DNA from: an uncultured Muribaculaceae bacterium
GTDB taxonomy: Bacteria > Bacteroidota > Bacteroidia > Bacteroidales > Muribaculaceae
Length of the DNA stretch: 43,600 bases
Reading direction: 5' to 3'
Assembly (NCBI GenBank): GCA_945931475.1
Contig: CAMEPD010000011.1
Location: 1 to 43,600 of the forward strand
The translations under genes were made by a program, and so were the position numbers. The notes beneath the pieces are model-generated. The model did not search any database and was not told the origin of the DNA. It saw only the letters and a list, made by a program, of their open reading frames with translations. Shown here one piece after another: positions 24,061 through 32,931 of the stretch (position 1 is its first letter; every line of letters begins with the position of its first letter).

Positions 24061-24888
24061 TCATATTCGCTGAAGTTCGGAAGCCTTTATCCAGGCCCTG
24101 TCGCGGGCTCCGACTTTCACTTCGTACCACTTACCTTCGGCCGATGAGCTGATTGAATCGACTATCAGCACTTTTGTGCCTTCATGCAAGAGAAAAGCCT
24201 GCTCCGACTGGGTGCGTGCTTCGCGCGGTGAGGTTGAAAGTTGCGCTGCCGGCGGCATTATGATGGCGTAGTCGTTTGATTCTGTGCGGTTGGCCGCGGC
24301 AAACGAAATCAGCACGGTTATCAGCGTGATGATAAAGATTAACGAGCCCCCGAAGAAGCTGATTTTGCGGGTTATAACTACATTTGAGAAGAGGTAAACG
24401 GCCATGCAGCCGATAAAAACTGCAAAAAGTACTACCGCTATCACTGCCCAGGTGTCAGCGGTAAACCACTCCACTATCTGATTCTTCAGCGAAAGCATGA
24501 ACGAGCCGTTGTCAATCTGTTTGTCGGTGAGTTTGCCCTGCACGAATTCCAGGTTATCGCGGGTGTCCTGATCGGTGGGATCGAGCTTCAGCGAACGCTC
24601 GTAGTTGAGCACGGCTTTGCCGAGGTTGCCCTGACGGTAACAGGCGTTGCCGATGTTATAGAACAGTTGTGCCGACGAACCGTCTTTCTTCAGCGCCTCG
24701 AGGTAGAGCTTTTCAGCAAGTATGTAATTACCTTTGGCGTAGGCTGAATCACCCTGCTCGGCCAAAGGCATGTTGGACTGTGGCGTGGCGCCCTGACGCG
24801 GCTGTACGGGTTGCTGAGCCTGGTCGGCTGCCGATATATTCATCGTCAGTGCAACCAGAAGAACAAGCAGAATATATATCTTTTTCAT
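24061..24888 (-). CDS. batE: BatE: TPR protein with membrane helices and SH3-like domain
   Basis: The start at 24886-24888 gives a signal peptide (MKKIYILLVLLVALTMNISA). The 275-residue protein then has TPR repeats (about 45-125), with GDSAYAKGNYILAEKLYLEAL and QLFYNIGNACYRQGNLGKAVLNYERSLKLDP. Two membrane helices follow near residues 140-190 (WAVIAVVLFAVFIGCMAVYLF and ISFFGGSLIFIITLITVLISF). The C-terminus is an SH3-like domain (KVLIVDSISSSAEGKWYEVKVGARDRAWI). This matches BatE of the Bacteroides aerotolerance operon. Its exact job is unknown; the Bat proteins are thought to form an envelope complex. It follows batD by 19 bases and is last in the operon. Confidence 0.88.
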   Translation of the reverse strand: MKKIYILLVLLVALTMNISAADQAQQPVQPRQGATPQSNMPLAEQGDSAYAKGNYILAEKLYLEALKKDGSSAQLFYNIGNACYRQGNLGKAVLNYERSLKLDPTDQDTRDNLEFVQGKLTDKQIDNGSFMLSLKNQIVEWFTADTWAVIAVVLFAVFIGCMAVYLFSNVVITRKISFFGGSLIFIITLITVLISFAAANRTESNDYAIIMPPAAQLSTSPREARTQSEQAFLLHEGTKVLIVDSISSSAEGKWYEVKVGARDRAWIKASELQRI

Positions 24889-24907
24889 AATGCTGGCGGA
24901 TTGATGG

Positions 24908-26758
24908 TTAGGCTTTGTGAAGGAGTTTGGTGCGTTCGAGGGTATCGATGGCCTTGGCTCCCTGCTCGTAAACGTGGCTGATAGCCTGCGACTCGCCCGA
25001 CCCGGGGGTATATCGGGCCATCTCGCAGTTGTCGAGTACGGCAATAACAGAGTCGATTACCTGAGGGTCGGCGCCACGTTCCTCGAGGGTTGTGGCAATG
25101 TTCTCGCGGTTGAGCTGCGATACAGGCATCGAGAGCTTGTCGCTGAGATAACCCCAAATGGCACGTAGCATTTCGGCGTAGAAGTCTTCGCTCTTGCCCT
25201 CGTCCATAAGGCGCCGGGCTGCGCGCAGACGTTTTTGTGCCACTTTGCCGGCACGGGCGTTGCGTCTGCCGGCCACATCAGCCATCATGGCGGCATGACG
25301 TCCGCTGAGCCATAAGGCAACAAGCAGACCGATTATCAGCACACCGTAAATCGACCAGTACCATAATTCGCGTACTATGCTGCCGTGATTGTGGCTGAGC
25401 TCCTTCTCCCCTAATTTGATGTGAAGGATGTCGGTATTTTTTTTCTTGATGTCGCTCTGTTCGCCCGTGGGATTGCCGGTGCCCTTCTCTACCTTAAGTA
25501 TATATTCGGGGGTGGTGATGGTGACGTATTTGGCGGTCGACGGGTCGAAGTACACGAAGGTCTGGCCCGGAATCTTGAACTCGCCGACGCTCTGCGGCAC
25601 GAATGTGTAATCTATGCGGTTCGTTCCGGTAATATTCGTTCCCTCCACGCGGGTGTTGACGTTCGGTTTCGGGGTGTACTGCTCAAACTCCGATGGAAGC
25701 TCCGGTTTGGGCATATCGAGGTATTTGATGTTGCCTGTTCCGGTAGCGATATAGCTCAGGGTGATGGGTTCGCCGGTACGGAAAGTCTCGGTGCTGAGTT
25801 GGCTTTCGAACTGGAACTTGCCTACGGCGTTGGTGAATCCGGCGGGTCTTGGTTCGGGCAGCGGCGAGATGTTTATGGTCGAGGTGAAGGCCTGAAGCTT
25901 CACCTTCTTCTCTACGGGGCGTGCCGTGTAGAACCATCCGTTGGTCATCTTCTCAATCTGCTGCACGACCAGGTCGTATGTACCTGTACTAACTGTAAGT
26001 TTTCCTGATTTCTGCGGGAAAAGTATACACCGTTTCAGTACGGCCGTAAGGTATTGCTGGCCGTTGTAGGTCTCCACGGTGTTGAGCTGCCCCTGTACGT
26101 CGAGGTCGTCGATAAGGAAGCCGTCGAAAGTGGCGGGCGATACGGCGGCGAACGATACGATGCTCTGATATTTGGTATAGAGCTTGAGGGTGCACTCTAC
26201 GGCCTCCTGCTCATACACATGTTGCTTGTTGGGGATTATGCGAACGAAGATGTCGCTGCCGGAGATGGGCTTGACGTCGGACTGGGTGGCCACATGGTCT
26301 ATATAGTCCGATGAGGCAGTGGGGTCGTCGTCCCATCCGAGCATCGAACCGGCCGACTGTCGGCGCGTGTTCCGGTCCATTGCCATGACGCTGAACCGGG
26401 TGGCCTGAGTAGTGTAATTCTTGCCGTCGATATTCAGCGATACGGCCGGGATGGTGAAAGTACCCTCTTTTTCAGCACGGTACATGAATGTATATTCAAC
26501 TGCCGTCGACGACGAACTGTGGCCGTTGATATTGCTGTAACTCTGTATGGTGCTACGGCCCGGCCGGGGGCTGAGCAGTTTACAGCCGCTGATATTAGGG
26601 GCGCTCGGGGCACCCGATTCGCCGTTGGTTACTCGGAATTTTACATAGAATTTGTCGCCGGCAACCACCCCTTGCGGAGGGATGACCTTGAAGGAGGTCT
26701 GTGCGACCATCGTCACGGCCGACAACAATACTGTAAACAATATAATCAGCTTCTTCAT
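24908..26758 (-). CDS. batD: BatD: large periplasmic protein with C-terminal membrane anchor
   Basis: The ATG at 26756-26758 starts a signal peptide (MKKLIILFTVLLSAVTMVAQ). The 616-residue protein consists mostly of periplasmic beta-domains of the BatD family: DKFYVKFRVTNG at the start, VEYTFMYRAEKEGTFTIPAVS, and later GRIDYTFVPQSVGEFKIPGQTFVYFDP-type repeats. A membrane helix lies near 450-470 (ELWYWSIYGVLIIGLLVALWLSG). A cytoplasmic helical tail (NARAGKVAQKRLRAARRLM...) ends the protein. BatD is required with BatA-C for the aerotolerance phenotype described in Bacteroides fragilis. It is separated from batC by 84 bases. Confidence 0.9.
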   Translation of the reverse strand: MKKLIILFTVLLSAVTMVAQTSFKVIPPQGVVAGDKFYVKFRVTNGESGAPSAPNISGCKLLSPRPGRSTIQSYSNINGHSSSSTAVEYTFMYRAEKEGTFTIPAVSLNIDGKNYTTQATRFSVMAMDRNTRRQSAGSMLGWDDDPTASSDYIDHVATQSDVKPISGSDIFVRIIPNKQHVYEQEAVECTLKLYTKYQSIVSFAAVSPATFDGFLIDDLDVQGQLNTVETYNGQQYLTAVLKRCILFPQKSGKLTVSTGTYDLVVQQIEKMTNGWFYTARPVEKKVKLQAFTSTINISPLPEPRPAGFTNAVGKFQFESQLSTETFRTGEPITLSYIATGTGNIKYLDMPKPELPSEFEQYTPKPNVNTRVEGTNITGTNRIDYTFVPQSVGEFKIPGQTFVYFDPSTAKYVTITTPEYILKVEKGTGNPTGEQSDIKKKNTDILHIKLGEKELSHNHGSIVRELWYWSIYGVLIIGLLVALWLSGRHAAMMADVAGRRNARAGKVAQKRLRAARRLMDEGKSEDFYAEMLRAIWGYLSDKLSMPVSQLNRENIATTLEERGADPQVIDSVIAVLDNCEMARYTPGSGESQAISHVYEQGAKAIDTLERTKLLHKA

Positions 26759-26842
26759 GTTGCTGTATGTTTTCAAATCCGAGGGGTGAGCCACCCCTCT
26801 TATCGTTTTTTAGCTGTTGATGAATGATTGGAGCGAAGAGCG

Positions 26843-27676
26843 TTACCAGGGCTTTTCAGGCTGGGACTTCGCACCGCGGGCTGGCTGACCCTGCTGCATC
26901 TTTTCGAGCTTGCGTCGGGTGGCGTTCTCCTTATCCTCCATGGCTTTGAGAATCTGCTGGGCATTGGAGTCGCTCAGTCCGCCCTTCTGCTGCTGAGGCG
27001 GTTGCTGGTCCTTCTTGTCCTGCTGTCCTCCGGAGTTCTGGTCCTGTTTTTTGTCCTTGTCCTGGTCCTGATTCTGCTGCTGTTGCTGCTGTTGCTGCTG
27101 TTGCTGCTGCTGTTGCTGCTGTTGCTGCTGTTGCTGCTGTTGCTGCTGATTGTTCTGATTCTTCTGCTGCTCTTTCAGTTTGAGCTGGGCCAGACGCAGA
27201 TTCTGGCGGGCCTGATTGTCCGACGGGTCGCGGCGCAACGCATTCTTATACATTTCAACAGCCTGTTCGTACGATTCGCTCTTGTAGGCGAGGTTACCCT
27301 GATCGTAGAACGACGCTTGGGATACCTCTACATCCTGAGTCTGCGATAGTTCGGCAAGCATACGCGATGCCTGCGCCATAAGCGAGTCGCCCTGATTTTT
27401 CTGGTCTTCTCCGCGTTGCTTGATGAACGAGGATGCGAGGTTGAACTGCGCCACCTTGTTGTCGGGATTCTCCTGAAGGGCCTTCTTGTAGCTTACTTCC
27501 GATTCGGCATAGCGCTGTTCGTTGTAGAGCTTGTTGCCCTCCTTTATATAATTGCGTTCCTTCTTGGTCGAAGGAATTTCGGGTGTTTCGGTACTATCCT
27601 TGTGCGAGCATGACACAGCCAACAGCAGAAGTGCCGGCACCCCTATTCTGTACGTTATATTTTTGAGGCTGTTCAT
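26843..27676 (-). CDS. batC: BatC: TPR lipoprotein with a polyglutamine tract
   Basis: The 277-residue protein has a lipoprotein-like signal (LLLLAVSCSHKD, Cys23), TPR repeats at about 45-165 (GNKLYNEQRYAESEVSYKKAL, GNLAYKSESYEQAVEMYKNALRRDP), then a low-complexity tail. The tail holds 25 consecutive glutamines (residues 177-201) followed by Q/D/K-rich sequence. Its ATG overlaps the batB stop by one base (TAATG), which implies translational coupling. In the Bat system BatC is a periplasmic TPR partner of the membrane VWA proteins. The glutamine tract is an unusually long homopolymer for a bacterial protein and is encoded by slippage-prone CAG/CAA repeats. Confidence 0.9.
   Translation of the reverse strand: MNSLKNITYRIGVPALLLLAVSCSHKDSTETPEIPSTKKERNYIKEGNKLYNEQRYAESEVSYKKALQENPDNKVAQFNLASSFIKQRGEDQKNQGDSLMAQASRMLAELSQTQDVEVSQASFYDQGNLAYKSESYEQAVEMYKNALRRDPSDNQARQNLRLAQLKLKEQQKNQNNQQQQQQQQQQQQQQQQQQQQQQQQQNQDQDKDKKQDQNSGGQQDKKDQQPPQQQKGGLSDSNAQQILKAMEDKENATRRKLEKMQQGQPARGAKSQPEKPW
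27074..27148 (-). repeat. CAG/CAA trinucleotide repeat encoding 25 glutamines in batC
   Basis: Twenty-five in-frame glutamine codons run without a break. The coding-strand pattern is mostly CAG-CAG-CAA, a 9-bp period, with one or two irregular steps. Length changes by whole codons would keep the reading frame. Confidence 0.95.
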
Positions 27677-28713
27677 TATTTTTTAGTAAAGAAATTGTAC
27701 TTGGTAAGCCAGCCGATTTTGCGCGGAAGCACAAACAGGTCAATCACAAGCAACCCAAGTGCTATCCAGATGAACAGCGGGAACTGTTCGGCGCTGGCCT
27801 TGTATTTGATGTGGCTTATATCTGATTTCTTGATTTTGTCGAGGTTGTCAACCAGTTCGCTCACGGCCTTCGAGCCGGAACCGTTGATATATACGCCACC
27901 GCCGGCCTTGGCAATCTTTTGGGCCTCCTCGGTGTTGAGTCGGGTTACGACGGTATTCCCCTCTCGGTCCTTGAGGAAGAGGCCGCTTTCGTCGAGCGGT
28001 ATCTGTGCGCCCTTTTCGGTGCCCACACCTATTACATCCACCTCGATACCGAGGCTTTTGGCGTATTTGGCCATCTCGATAGCGTCGCCCTCGTGATTCT
28101 CACCGTCGGTAATCACTACGATAGCCTTGTTGATATCCTCATCTTCAGAAAATGAGTTGATGGCCATATTGATAGCCGTTCCGATAGCCGTACCCTGGGT
28201 GGGGACCATGTCGGTGGAGATTTCGTCGAGGTACATACGCGCCGAAATGAAATCGGTGGTTATGGGGAGCTGCGTGTACGATTCTCCGGCGAACACTATA
28301 AGGCCGAGCTTGTCGTTGGAGAGCTTGTCAATCATGCGGTTCAGCAGGAATTTTGCTCTGTCGATTCGCGACACACCGTTGGCGTCGTCGGTCGATGACG
28401 CCAGCATCGAGCGTGAAACGTCGAAGCAAATCATCACTTCGATACCCTGCGTGTTCTCCGACTCCTCCCTCTCGCCGTGGCGTGGACGGGCTACCGCCAC
28501 AATGAGCATGCTCAGGGCGAGAAGCTCAAGAGTGATTTTCACAGCCGGCATATATTTCGATGCCTCGGGCATCAGAGGGTCGATGCTGGCGGCTCGGCCG
28601 AACTTACGGAGTTTGCGCCTGCGTGCCATGCGCGCCAGCAGCCACAGCCCGAATATCACCGGTATGAGGAAGAGAAGATATAATAGTTTTGGATAAGCGA
28701 ATGTCATAATCAA
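27676..28713 (-). CDS. batB: BatB: membrane-anchored von Willebrand factor A protein
   Basis: The 345-residue protein has membrane helices at the N-terminus (about 10-28 and 57-75) and a C-terminal one (about 311-330, FPLFIWIALGLLVIDLFVL). Between them is a VWA domain (about 91-290) with an intact metal-ion site: DVSRS at 98-102, Thr in PTQGTAIG and Asp in VITDGENHEGD. VWA domains bind partners through a divalent metal. Order and layout match BatB of Bacteroides. The start could also be the second Met (28705-28707). It follows batA by 44 bases and is coupled to batC. Confidence 0.92.
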   Translation of the reverse strand: MIMTFAYPKLLYLLFLIPVIFGLWLLARMARRRKLRKFGRAASIDPLMPEASKYMPAVKITLELLALSMLIVAVARPRHGEREESENTQGIEVMICFDVSRSMLASSTDDANGVSRIDRAKFLLNRMIDKLSNDKLGLIVFAGESYTQLPITTDFISARMYLDEISTDMVPTQGTAIGTAINMAINSFSEDEDINKAIVVITDGENHEGDAIEMAKYAKSLGIEVDVIGVGTEKGAQIPLDESGLFLKDREGNTVVTRLNTEEAQKIAKAGGGVYINGSGSKAVSELVDNLDKIKKSDISHIKYKASAEQFPLFIWIALGLLVIDLFVLPRKIGWLTKYNFFTKK

Positions 28714-28757
28714 CAGTATATCTGTATCGTTTCAAACGAATATCATTCAAACGGGTA

Positions 28758-29750
28758 TCATGGTGTGGTCCTGAGCCAGGTCTGGCGCAGAATCAACTCG
28801 AGCAGAAGCAGCCCGAGAGCCGCAAGCGCCCAGGGCATATAATGGTCGTCGGTGTGCGAGAAGTGGCGTACATCGATTTCCGACTTTTCGAGCCGGTCGA
28901 TTTCGGCGAATATATTCTGAAGCACCTTGTTGCCGGTAGCCCGGTAATACTTGCCGCCGGTAATATCGGAGATTTTCTTCAGGGTAGTTTCATCGATGAC
29001 CACCTCCTGCGGAGCAAACTCGATACGCCCGGCATAATCGAGCTGGGGGTAGAGAGCCGTACCGTTGGTGCCCACACCGATTGTATAGACTTTAATGCCC
29101 TCCTTATGAGCGATTTCGGCAGCCATCAACGGCGATACGATACCGGTGTTGTTTGAACCGTCGGTAAGGAGGATGATGCTTTTTGACTTGGCTTTTCCGT
29201 CCTTTATGCGGTTGATTGAGGTTGCGAGGCCGTCGCCTATTGCCGTACCGTCCTCGAGCATACCGCGGTTGAGCGATTCCACATAGGTTACCAGGGCCGT
29301 GCGGTCGGTAGTCATCGGCACAGCAGTGAAGGCTTCTCCGGCGAAAACTACCAGGCCCATATTGTCGTTCTCACGTCCGGTAATGAATTTCGCTGCGATT
29401 TTTTTTGCGGCTTCGAGACGGTCGGGCTTGAAGTCACGGGCGAGCATCGACGAGGAGATGTCGAGAGCAATCACCATATCGGTACCCTCGGTCTTGGAAG
29501 TGGACCAGGCACCGGAGCTCTGCGGGCGCGCCAATGCCACAATCAGGCAGCCGAGAGCCGCCAGACGCAGCACGAAGATGCCGTGAAGGGCATATTGCTT
29601 GAAGGGACGACCCATCTTTGTGAAGGGTGATGAGGCTGTGGAAACCCCGAGCGACGGGTATGCTCCCCTATGCTTGAATACATACCATACGATGATTGGT
29701 ATGAAAATCAGGAAGAGCCATAAATACGACGGATGGGCGAGCTGGATCAT
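28758..29750 (-). CDS. batA: BatA: membrane-anchored von Willebrand factor A protein
   Basis: The 330-residue protein is closely related in plan to BatB. It has an N-terminal membrane helix (about 8-26), a second at 55-75, a VWA domain (about 90-290) and a last helix near the C-terminus (YMPWALAALGLLLLELIL). The metal site is complete: DISSS at 97-101, the DGTAIGDG threonine and LLTDGSNNTG. Its start codon overlaps the stop of the preceding gene by 4 bases. BatA is a core component of the aerotolerance system in the envelope. Confidence 0.92.
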   Translation of the reverse strand: MIQLAHPSYLWLFLIFIPIIVWYVFKHRGAYPSLGVSTASSPFTKMGRPFKQYALHGIFVLRLAALGCLIVALARPQSSGAWSTSKTEGTDMVIALDISSSMLARDFKPDRLEAAKKIAAKFITGRENDNMGLVVFAGEAFTAVPMTTDRTALVTYVESLNRGMLEDGTAIGDGLATSINRIKDGKAKSKSIILLTDGSNNTGIVSPLMAAEIAHKEGIKVYTIGVGTNGTALYPQLDYAGRIEFAPQEVVIDETTLKKISDITGGKYYRATGNKVLQNIFAEIDRLEKSEIDVRHFSHTDDHYMPWALAALGLLLLELILRQTWLRTTP

Positions 29751-30784
29751 TTGGAGCCTCCTTTCTTCAGATTAATGGTCGCCTGAGGTTTACCGGACTT
29801 GGGCACAGCACCGGATTGCCCGGGTTTGGAGGGGTCGGTCTTGTCGTCGACCGGCACCGGTTTTGTTTCTTCGACAAACTCCAGGGCGTTGTTGAACGAG
29901 CGCACATTGTCATCGGGGATAGGTCTCATTCGTGCGTATTTCACAAAGTCGGCCACTTCGAGGATTGCCTGCATGTGGCGGTTTGAGTCGCGTGTTTCGT
30001 CATTGCTGCTGAGGGCGTTCACAATCTGCGTGGAGGTCATCTCCATGGCGTTGATGCCGAAGCGGCCCTGCAGGTAGTCGCGCAGGATATCAATAAGCAG
30101 AGTGTAATATTCGCGTTCGCGGCCATCTTCGCACAGCCCTTTGGCCTTAAGTGCCTGCAAACGTTTGATAGCCAAATCGTAAGGTGGAATCATACGTTTC
30201 TGCGGCAGGATGTTGACATTCACCTTGTGTGTGGCAATAAGAATGACGAACACAACGGCGGCAATCAGCAGGGCCGCGCCGAGAATCCACATCCAGTAAT
30301 CGGTGAGCCAGTCGGGAAGGAAATCATACCATTTCCGGGTGAAGTCGAGGGTCGGCGCGATAGGGTTTATATCCTTCATCTGACTGACGTCCACCGGTTG
30401 CACCTTGAGTGTCAGCTGATTGGATTTAACGGTGTCGTTGCCCGAAACGAGGCAGAACGGCGGGAGAGTATATACCCCCGAGTCAAACGACTGGATAATC
30501 AGCGAACGCTTGATTTCCACCAAACCGTTGCCGAGCGATGTAGTATCGCCATCGGCCCAATCGACCCGTTCGACCTGCGGCGGAAACAGATTTTCGTCGA
30601 CAACGAGTTTAGATGGGGACGCCTCACTGTCAACGATATCAAGATGCACGGCCGTAACATTACCCATAACGATTTGCGACGAATCAAGCGAGGCTTTAAT
30701 GGAGGTCTTTGCCGATAACGCCGGTATCGCCATGCACAGGACGGCGAATAATGCAACAATATGTCGTTCAGAGAACAATTTCAT
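29747..30784 (-). CDS. Bat-operon membrane protein with periplasmic BatD-like N-terminus
   Basis: The start at 30782-30784 gives a signal peptide (MKLFSERHIVALFAVLCMAIPALSA). The 345-residue protein has a periplasmic beta-rich region (about 26-175), a membrane helix (about 180-202, WMWILGAALLIAAVVFVILIA), and a cytoplasmic helical domain (about 220-315). The last 35 residues are rich in Pro, Lys and Gly. A gene of this kind lies between DUF58 and batA in many Bacteroidetes operons, and DUF4381-like proteins have a similar plan. No enzyme motif is seen. It overlaps batA by 4 bases and follows the DUF58 gene by 42. Confidence 0.8.
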   Translation of the reverse strand: MKLFSERHIVALFAVLCMAIPALSAKTSIKASLDSSQIVMGNVTAVHLDIVDSEASPSKLVVDENLFPPQVERVDWADGDTTSLGNGLVEIKRSLIIQSFDSGVYTLPPFCLVSGNDTVKSNQLTLKVQPVDVSQMKDINPIAPTLDFTRKWYDFLPDWLTDYWMWILGAALLIAAVVFVILIATHKVNVNILPQKRMIPPYDLAIKRLQALKAKGLCEDGREREYYTLLIDILRDYLQGRFGINAMEMTSTQIVNALSSNDETRDSNRHMQAILEVADFVKYARMRPIPDDNVRSFNNALEFVEETKPVPVDDKTDPSKPGQSGAVPKSGKPQATINLKKGGSK

Positions 30785-30826
30785 ACATTGAATATATAAG
30801 GAAACAGGTGAATGGTTCACCTGTAA

Positions 30827-31696
30827 TCATATACGGTTCTTGAAAAGCCCCATCAGGGCACTCACATAATCCTCGTCGGTAGCGACCGAACAACTGTTGA
30901 CGCGGCAGCGCTTGAAGTTCTCGTTCATCTGCAGCTGGCGTGTATACCACCATTTCGAGAAGGTGTCGCGCACGCGCTTTGATGAGGTATCTACCCAACG
31001 GAGTTCGCCGGTTTCGAGGTCGCGAAGCCGAATCAGGCCGATGTTGACCAGCTGTGAATCGCGTTTATCGTAGACCTGGATGCCGTAGACATCGTGTTTA
31101 TTTGAGGCGATGGAGAGCGCTTTGTAGTAGTCGTGTGAGTCGATGAAGTCGGAAATCAGGAAAGTGGTGCACCTTTTCTTAAGGGCGTCGGAGAAATAGC
31201 GGAGCGCCGAACCGATGTCGGTGCCGCTGCTCTCCGGCGTGAAGTCGAGCACTTCGCGGATGATGAACAGGATATGCTTCCTGCCCTTCTTCAGCGGGAT
31301 GAATTTCTCGATTTTGTCGGAGAAGAAGATTACGCCAATCTTATCGTTATTCTGAATTGCCGAGAATGCCAGGGTCGCGGCAATTTCAGCAATCATTTCG
31401 CGTTTAGGCTCGCCGGCGGCTCCGAACAGACGCGAGCCGCTGACGTCGACAAGGAGCATAACAGTGAGCTCGCGCTCCTCTTCGTAAACCTTTACGTAGG
31501 GATGATTGTGGCGCGCGGTCACATTCCAGTCAATATCGCGGATGTCATCGCCGTACTGGTACTCACGCACTTCCGAGAAGGTCATACCGCGGCCTTTGAA
31601 CGCCGAATGGTATTCGCCCGCGAATATGTTCTGCGACAATCCGCGGGTCTTGATTTCGATTTTCCTTACTTTTTTTAGAAGTTCGTTAGCGTCCAT
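30827..31696 (-). CDS. DUF58-domain protein
   Basis: The 289-residue cytoplasmic protein has the DUF58 signature (YQYGDDIRDIDWNVTARHNHPYVKVYEEERE) followed by a VWA-like fold with LLVDVSGSRLFG, and later SGTDIGSALRYFS and FLISDFID. DUF58 proteins are almost always encoded beside MoxR ATPases and act with them, probably as adaptors for chaperone-like assembly or metal insertion. That partnership fits here: moxR is 38 bases upstream and the bat genes follow. Confidence 0.92.
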   Translation of the reverse strand: MDANELLKKVRKIEIKTRGLSQNIFAGEYHSAFKGRGMTFSEVREYQYGDDIRDIDWNVTARHNHPYVKVYEEERELTVMLLVDVSGSRLFGAAGEPKREMIAEIAATLAFSAIQNNDKIGVIFFSDKIEKFIPLKKGRKHILFIIREVLDFTPESSGTDIGSALRYFSDALKKRCTTFLISDFIDSHDYYKALSIASNKHDVYGIQVYDKRDSQLVNIGLIRLRDLETGELRWVDTSSKRVRDTFSKWWYTRQLQMNENFKRCRVNSCSVATDEDYVSALMGLFKNRI

Positions 31697-31734
31697 TTCT
31701 CAGTATTAAAAGGAAACGCAAGGCTGGAGGGGCA

Positions 31735-32730
31735 TCAGGGCACTACTACCTTGTCGAGAATCTCGGAGATGATTTCATCGGCCGAGATATTGTTGGCTTC
31801 GGCTTCATAGGTGAGACCGATACGGTGGCGGAGAACGTCGTGGCAGACGGCACGCACATCCTCGGGAATCACGTAGCCGCGCTGACGCAGGAATGCATAA
31901 GCCTTGGCGGCGCGGGCAAGTGAAATCGATGCACGGGGCGATGCTCCGAACGAGATGATGCTCTGGAGGTCCTGCAGCCCGTAGTCGGCGGGGAAACGGG
32001 TCGCGAACACGATGTCGACGATATAGCGTTCAATTTTTTCGTCGATGTAAATCTGCTCCACGACCTTCTGGGCGTCGATAATCTCCTCGGGTCGAAGAAG
32101 CGGCTTTATTGCCGGCCGGTCGTTCGAGAGGTTCTGACGGATAATGAGTTTCTCCTCCTCGCGAGTAGGATACCCGATAACGACTTTCAGCAGGAAACGG
32201 TCAACCTGTGCTTCAGGCAGCGGGTAGGTACCTTCCTGTTCGATAGGGTTCTGGGTAGCCATTACCAGGAAGGGGTCGTCGAGACGGAAGGTGTTGTCGC
32301 CGATGGTTACCTGACGCTCCTGCATTGCTTCGAGGAGAGCCGACTGCACCTTGGCCGGTGCTCGGTTGATTTCATCGGCAAGAACGAAATTGGCGAAAAT
32401 CGGACCCTTCTTAACCTGGAACTGCTCCGATTTGACCGAGTAGACCATTGTACCGATAACATCGGCAGGGAGAAGGTCGGGTGTAAACTGGATTCGGCTG
32501 TATTTAGCATCGATAAGTTGAGCCAGTGTTTTGATTGCAAGCGTCTTTGCCAGACCGGGCACACCTTCGAGGAGTACATGGCCGTTGGAAAGAAGGGCGA
32601 TAAGCAGCGATTCAATAAGATGCTTCTGGCCGACGATAGTCTGGTCCATGCCCTTTGTGATGAGGTTCACAAAATTGTTTTTGCTCGCAACGAGATCATT
32701 CAGATCTCTGATATTTACCGAGTCACTCAT
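31735..32730 (-). CDS. moxR: MoxR-family AAA+ ATPase
   Basis: The 331-residue cytoplasmic AAA+ protein has the Walker A motif GVPGLAKT (56-63), Walker B LADE (117-120) followed by INRAPAKVQSALLEAM, and a sensor 1 Asn in MATQNPIEQEGTYPLPEAQ. An Arg finger lies in the DRFLLK region, with sensor 2 in the C-terminal helical lid (GASPRASISLARAAKAYA). MoxR ATPases act as chaperones that mature or assemble partner complexes, here presumably DUF58 and the VWA proteins BatA and BatB. It is the first gene of the operon, behind a TACTTTTG promoter box. Confidence 0.95.
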   Translation of the reverse strand: MSDSVNIRDLNDLVASKNNFVNLITKGMDQTIVGQKHLIESLLIALLSNGHVLLEGVPGLAKTLAIKTLAQLIDAKYSRIQFTPDLLPADVIGTMVYSVKSEQFQVKKGPIFANFVLADEINRAPAKVQSALLEAMQERQVTIGDNTFRLDDPFLVMATQNPIEQEGTYPLPEAQVDRFLLKVVIGYPTREEEKLIIRQNLSNDRPAIKPLLRPEEIIDAQKVVEQIYIDEKIERYIVDIVFATRFPADYGLQDLQSIISFGASPRASISLARAAKAYAFLRQRGYVIPEDVRAVCHDVLRHRIGLTYEAEANNISADEIISEILDKVVVP

Positions 32731-32814
32731 AATGATTTACTTTATCTTTAAAGCTTTTAGTGCTGTTATATCAATCATTTACGCCGGAGTGCATACCCCG
32801 GGCCATTTTTCTTG

Positions 32815-32822
32815 CAAAAGTA
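32815..32822 (-). promoter_or_regulatory. -7 promoter box of the moxR-bat operon
   Basis: The minus strand reads TACTTTTG, matching TAnnTTTG, about 85 bases before the moxR ATG. A TTTTC lies near the expected -33 position instead of TTTG. Confidence 0.55.
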
Positions 32823-32931
32823 TGAAATTCGGACGCCAAATGTGAAAATCAAATGTTAATTTTATCTATCAATCCTAAACCACTATTAATTATTAATAAT
32901 TTTTAGGACTGACCGCAAAATCGTTTTTAAT

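Noticed and set aside
26828-27349. Plus-strand frame of 173 codons rich in leucine
   Set aside because: It is the antisense of batC; the leucine run is the complement of the CAG/CAA glutamine tract.
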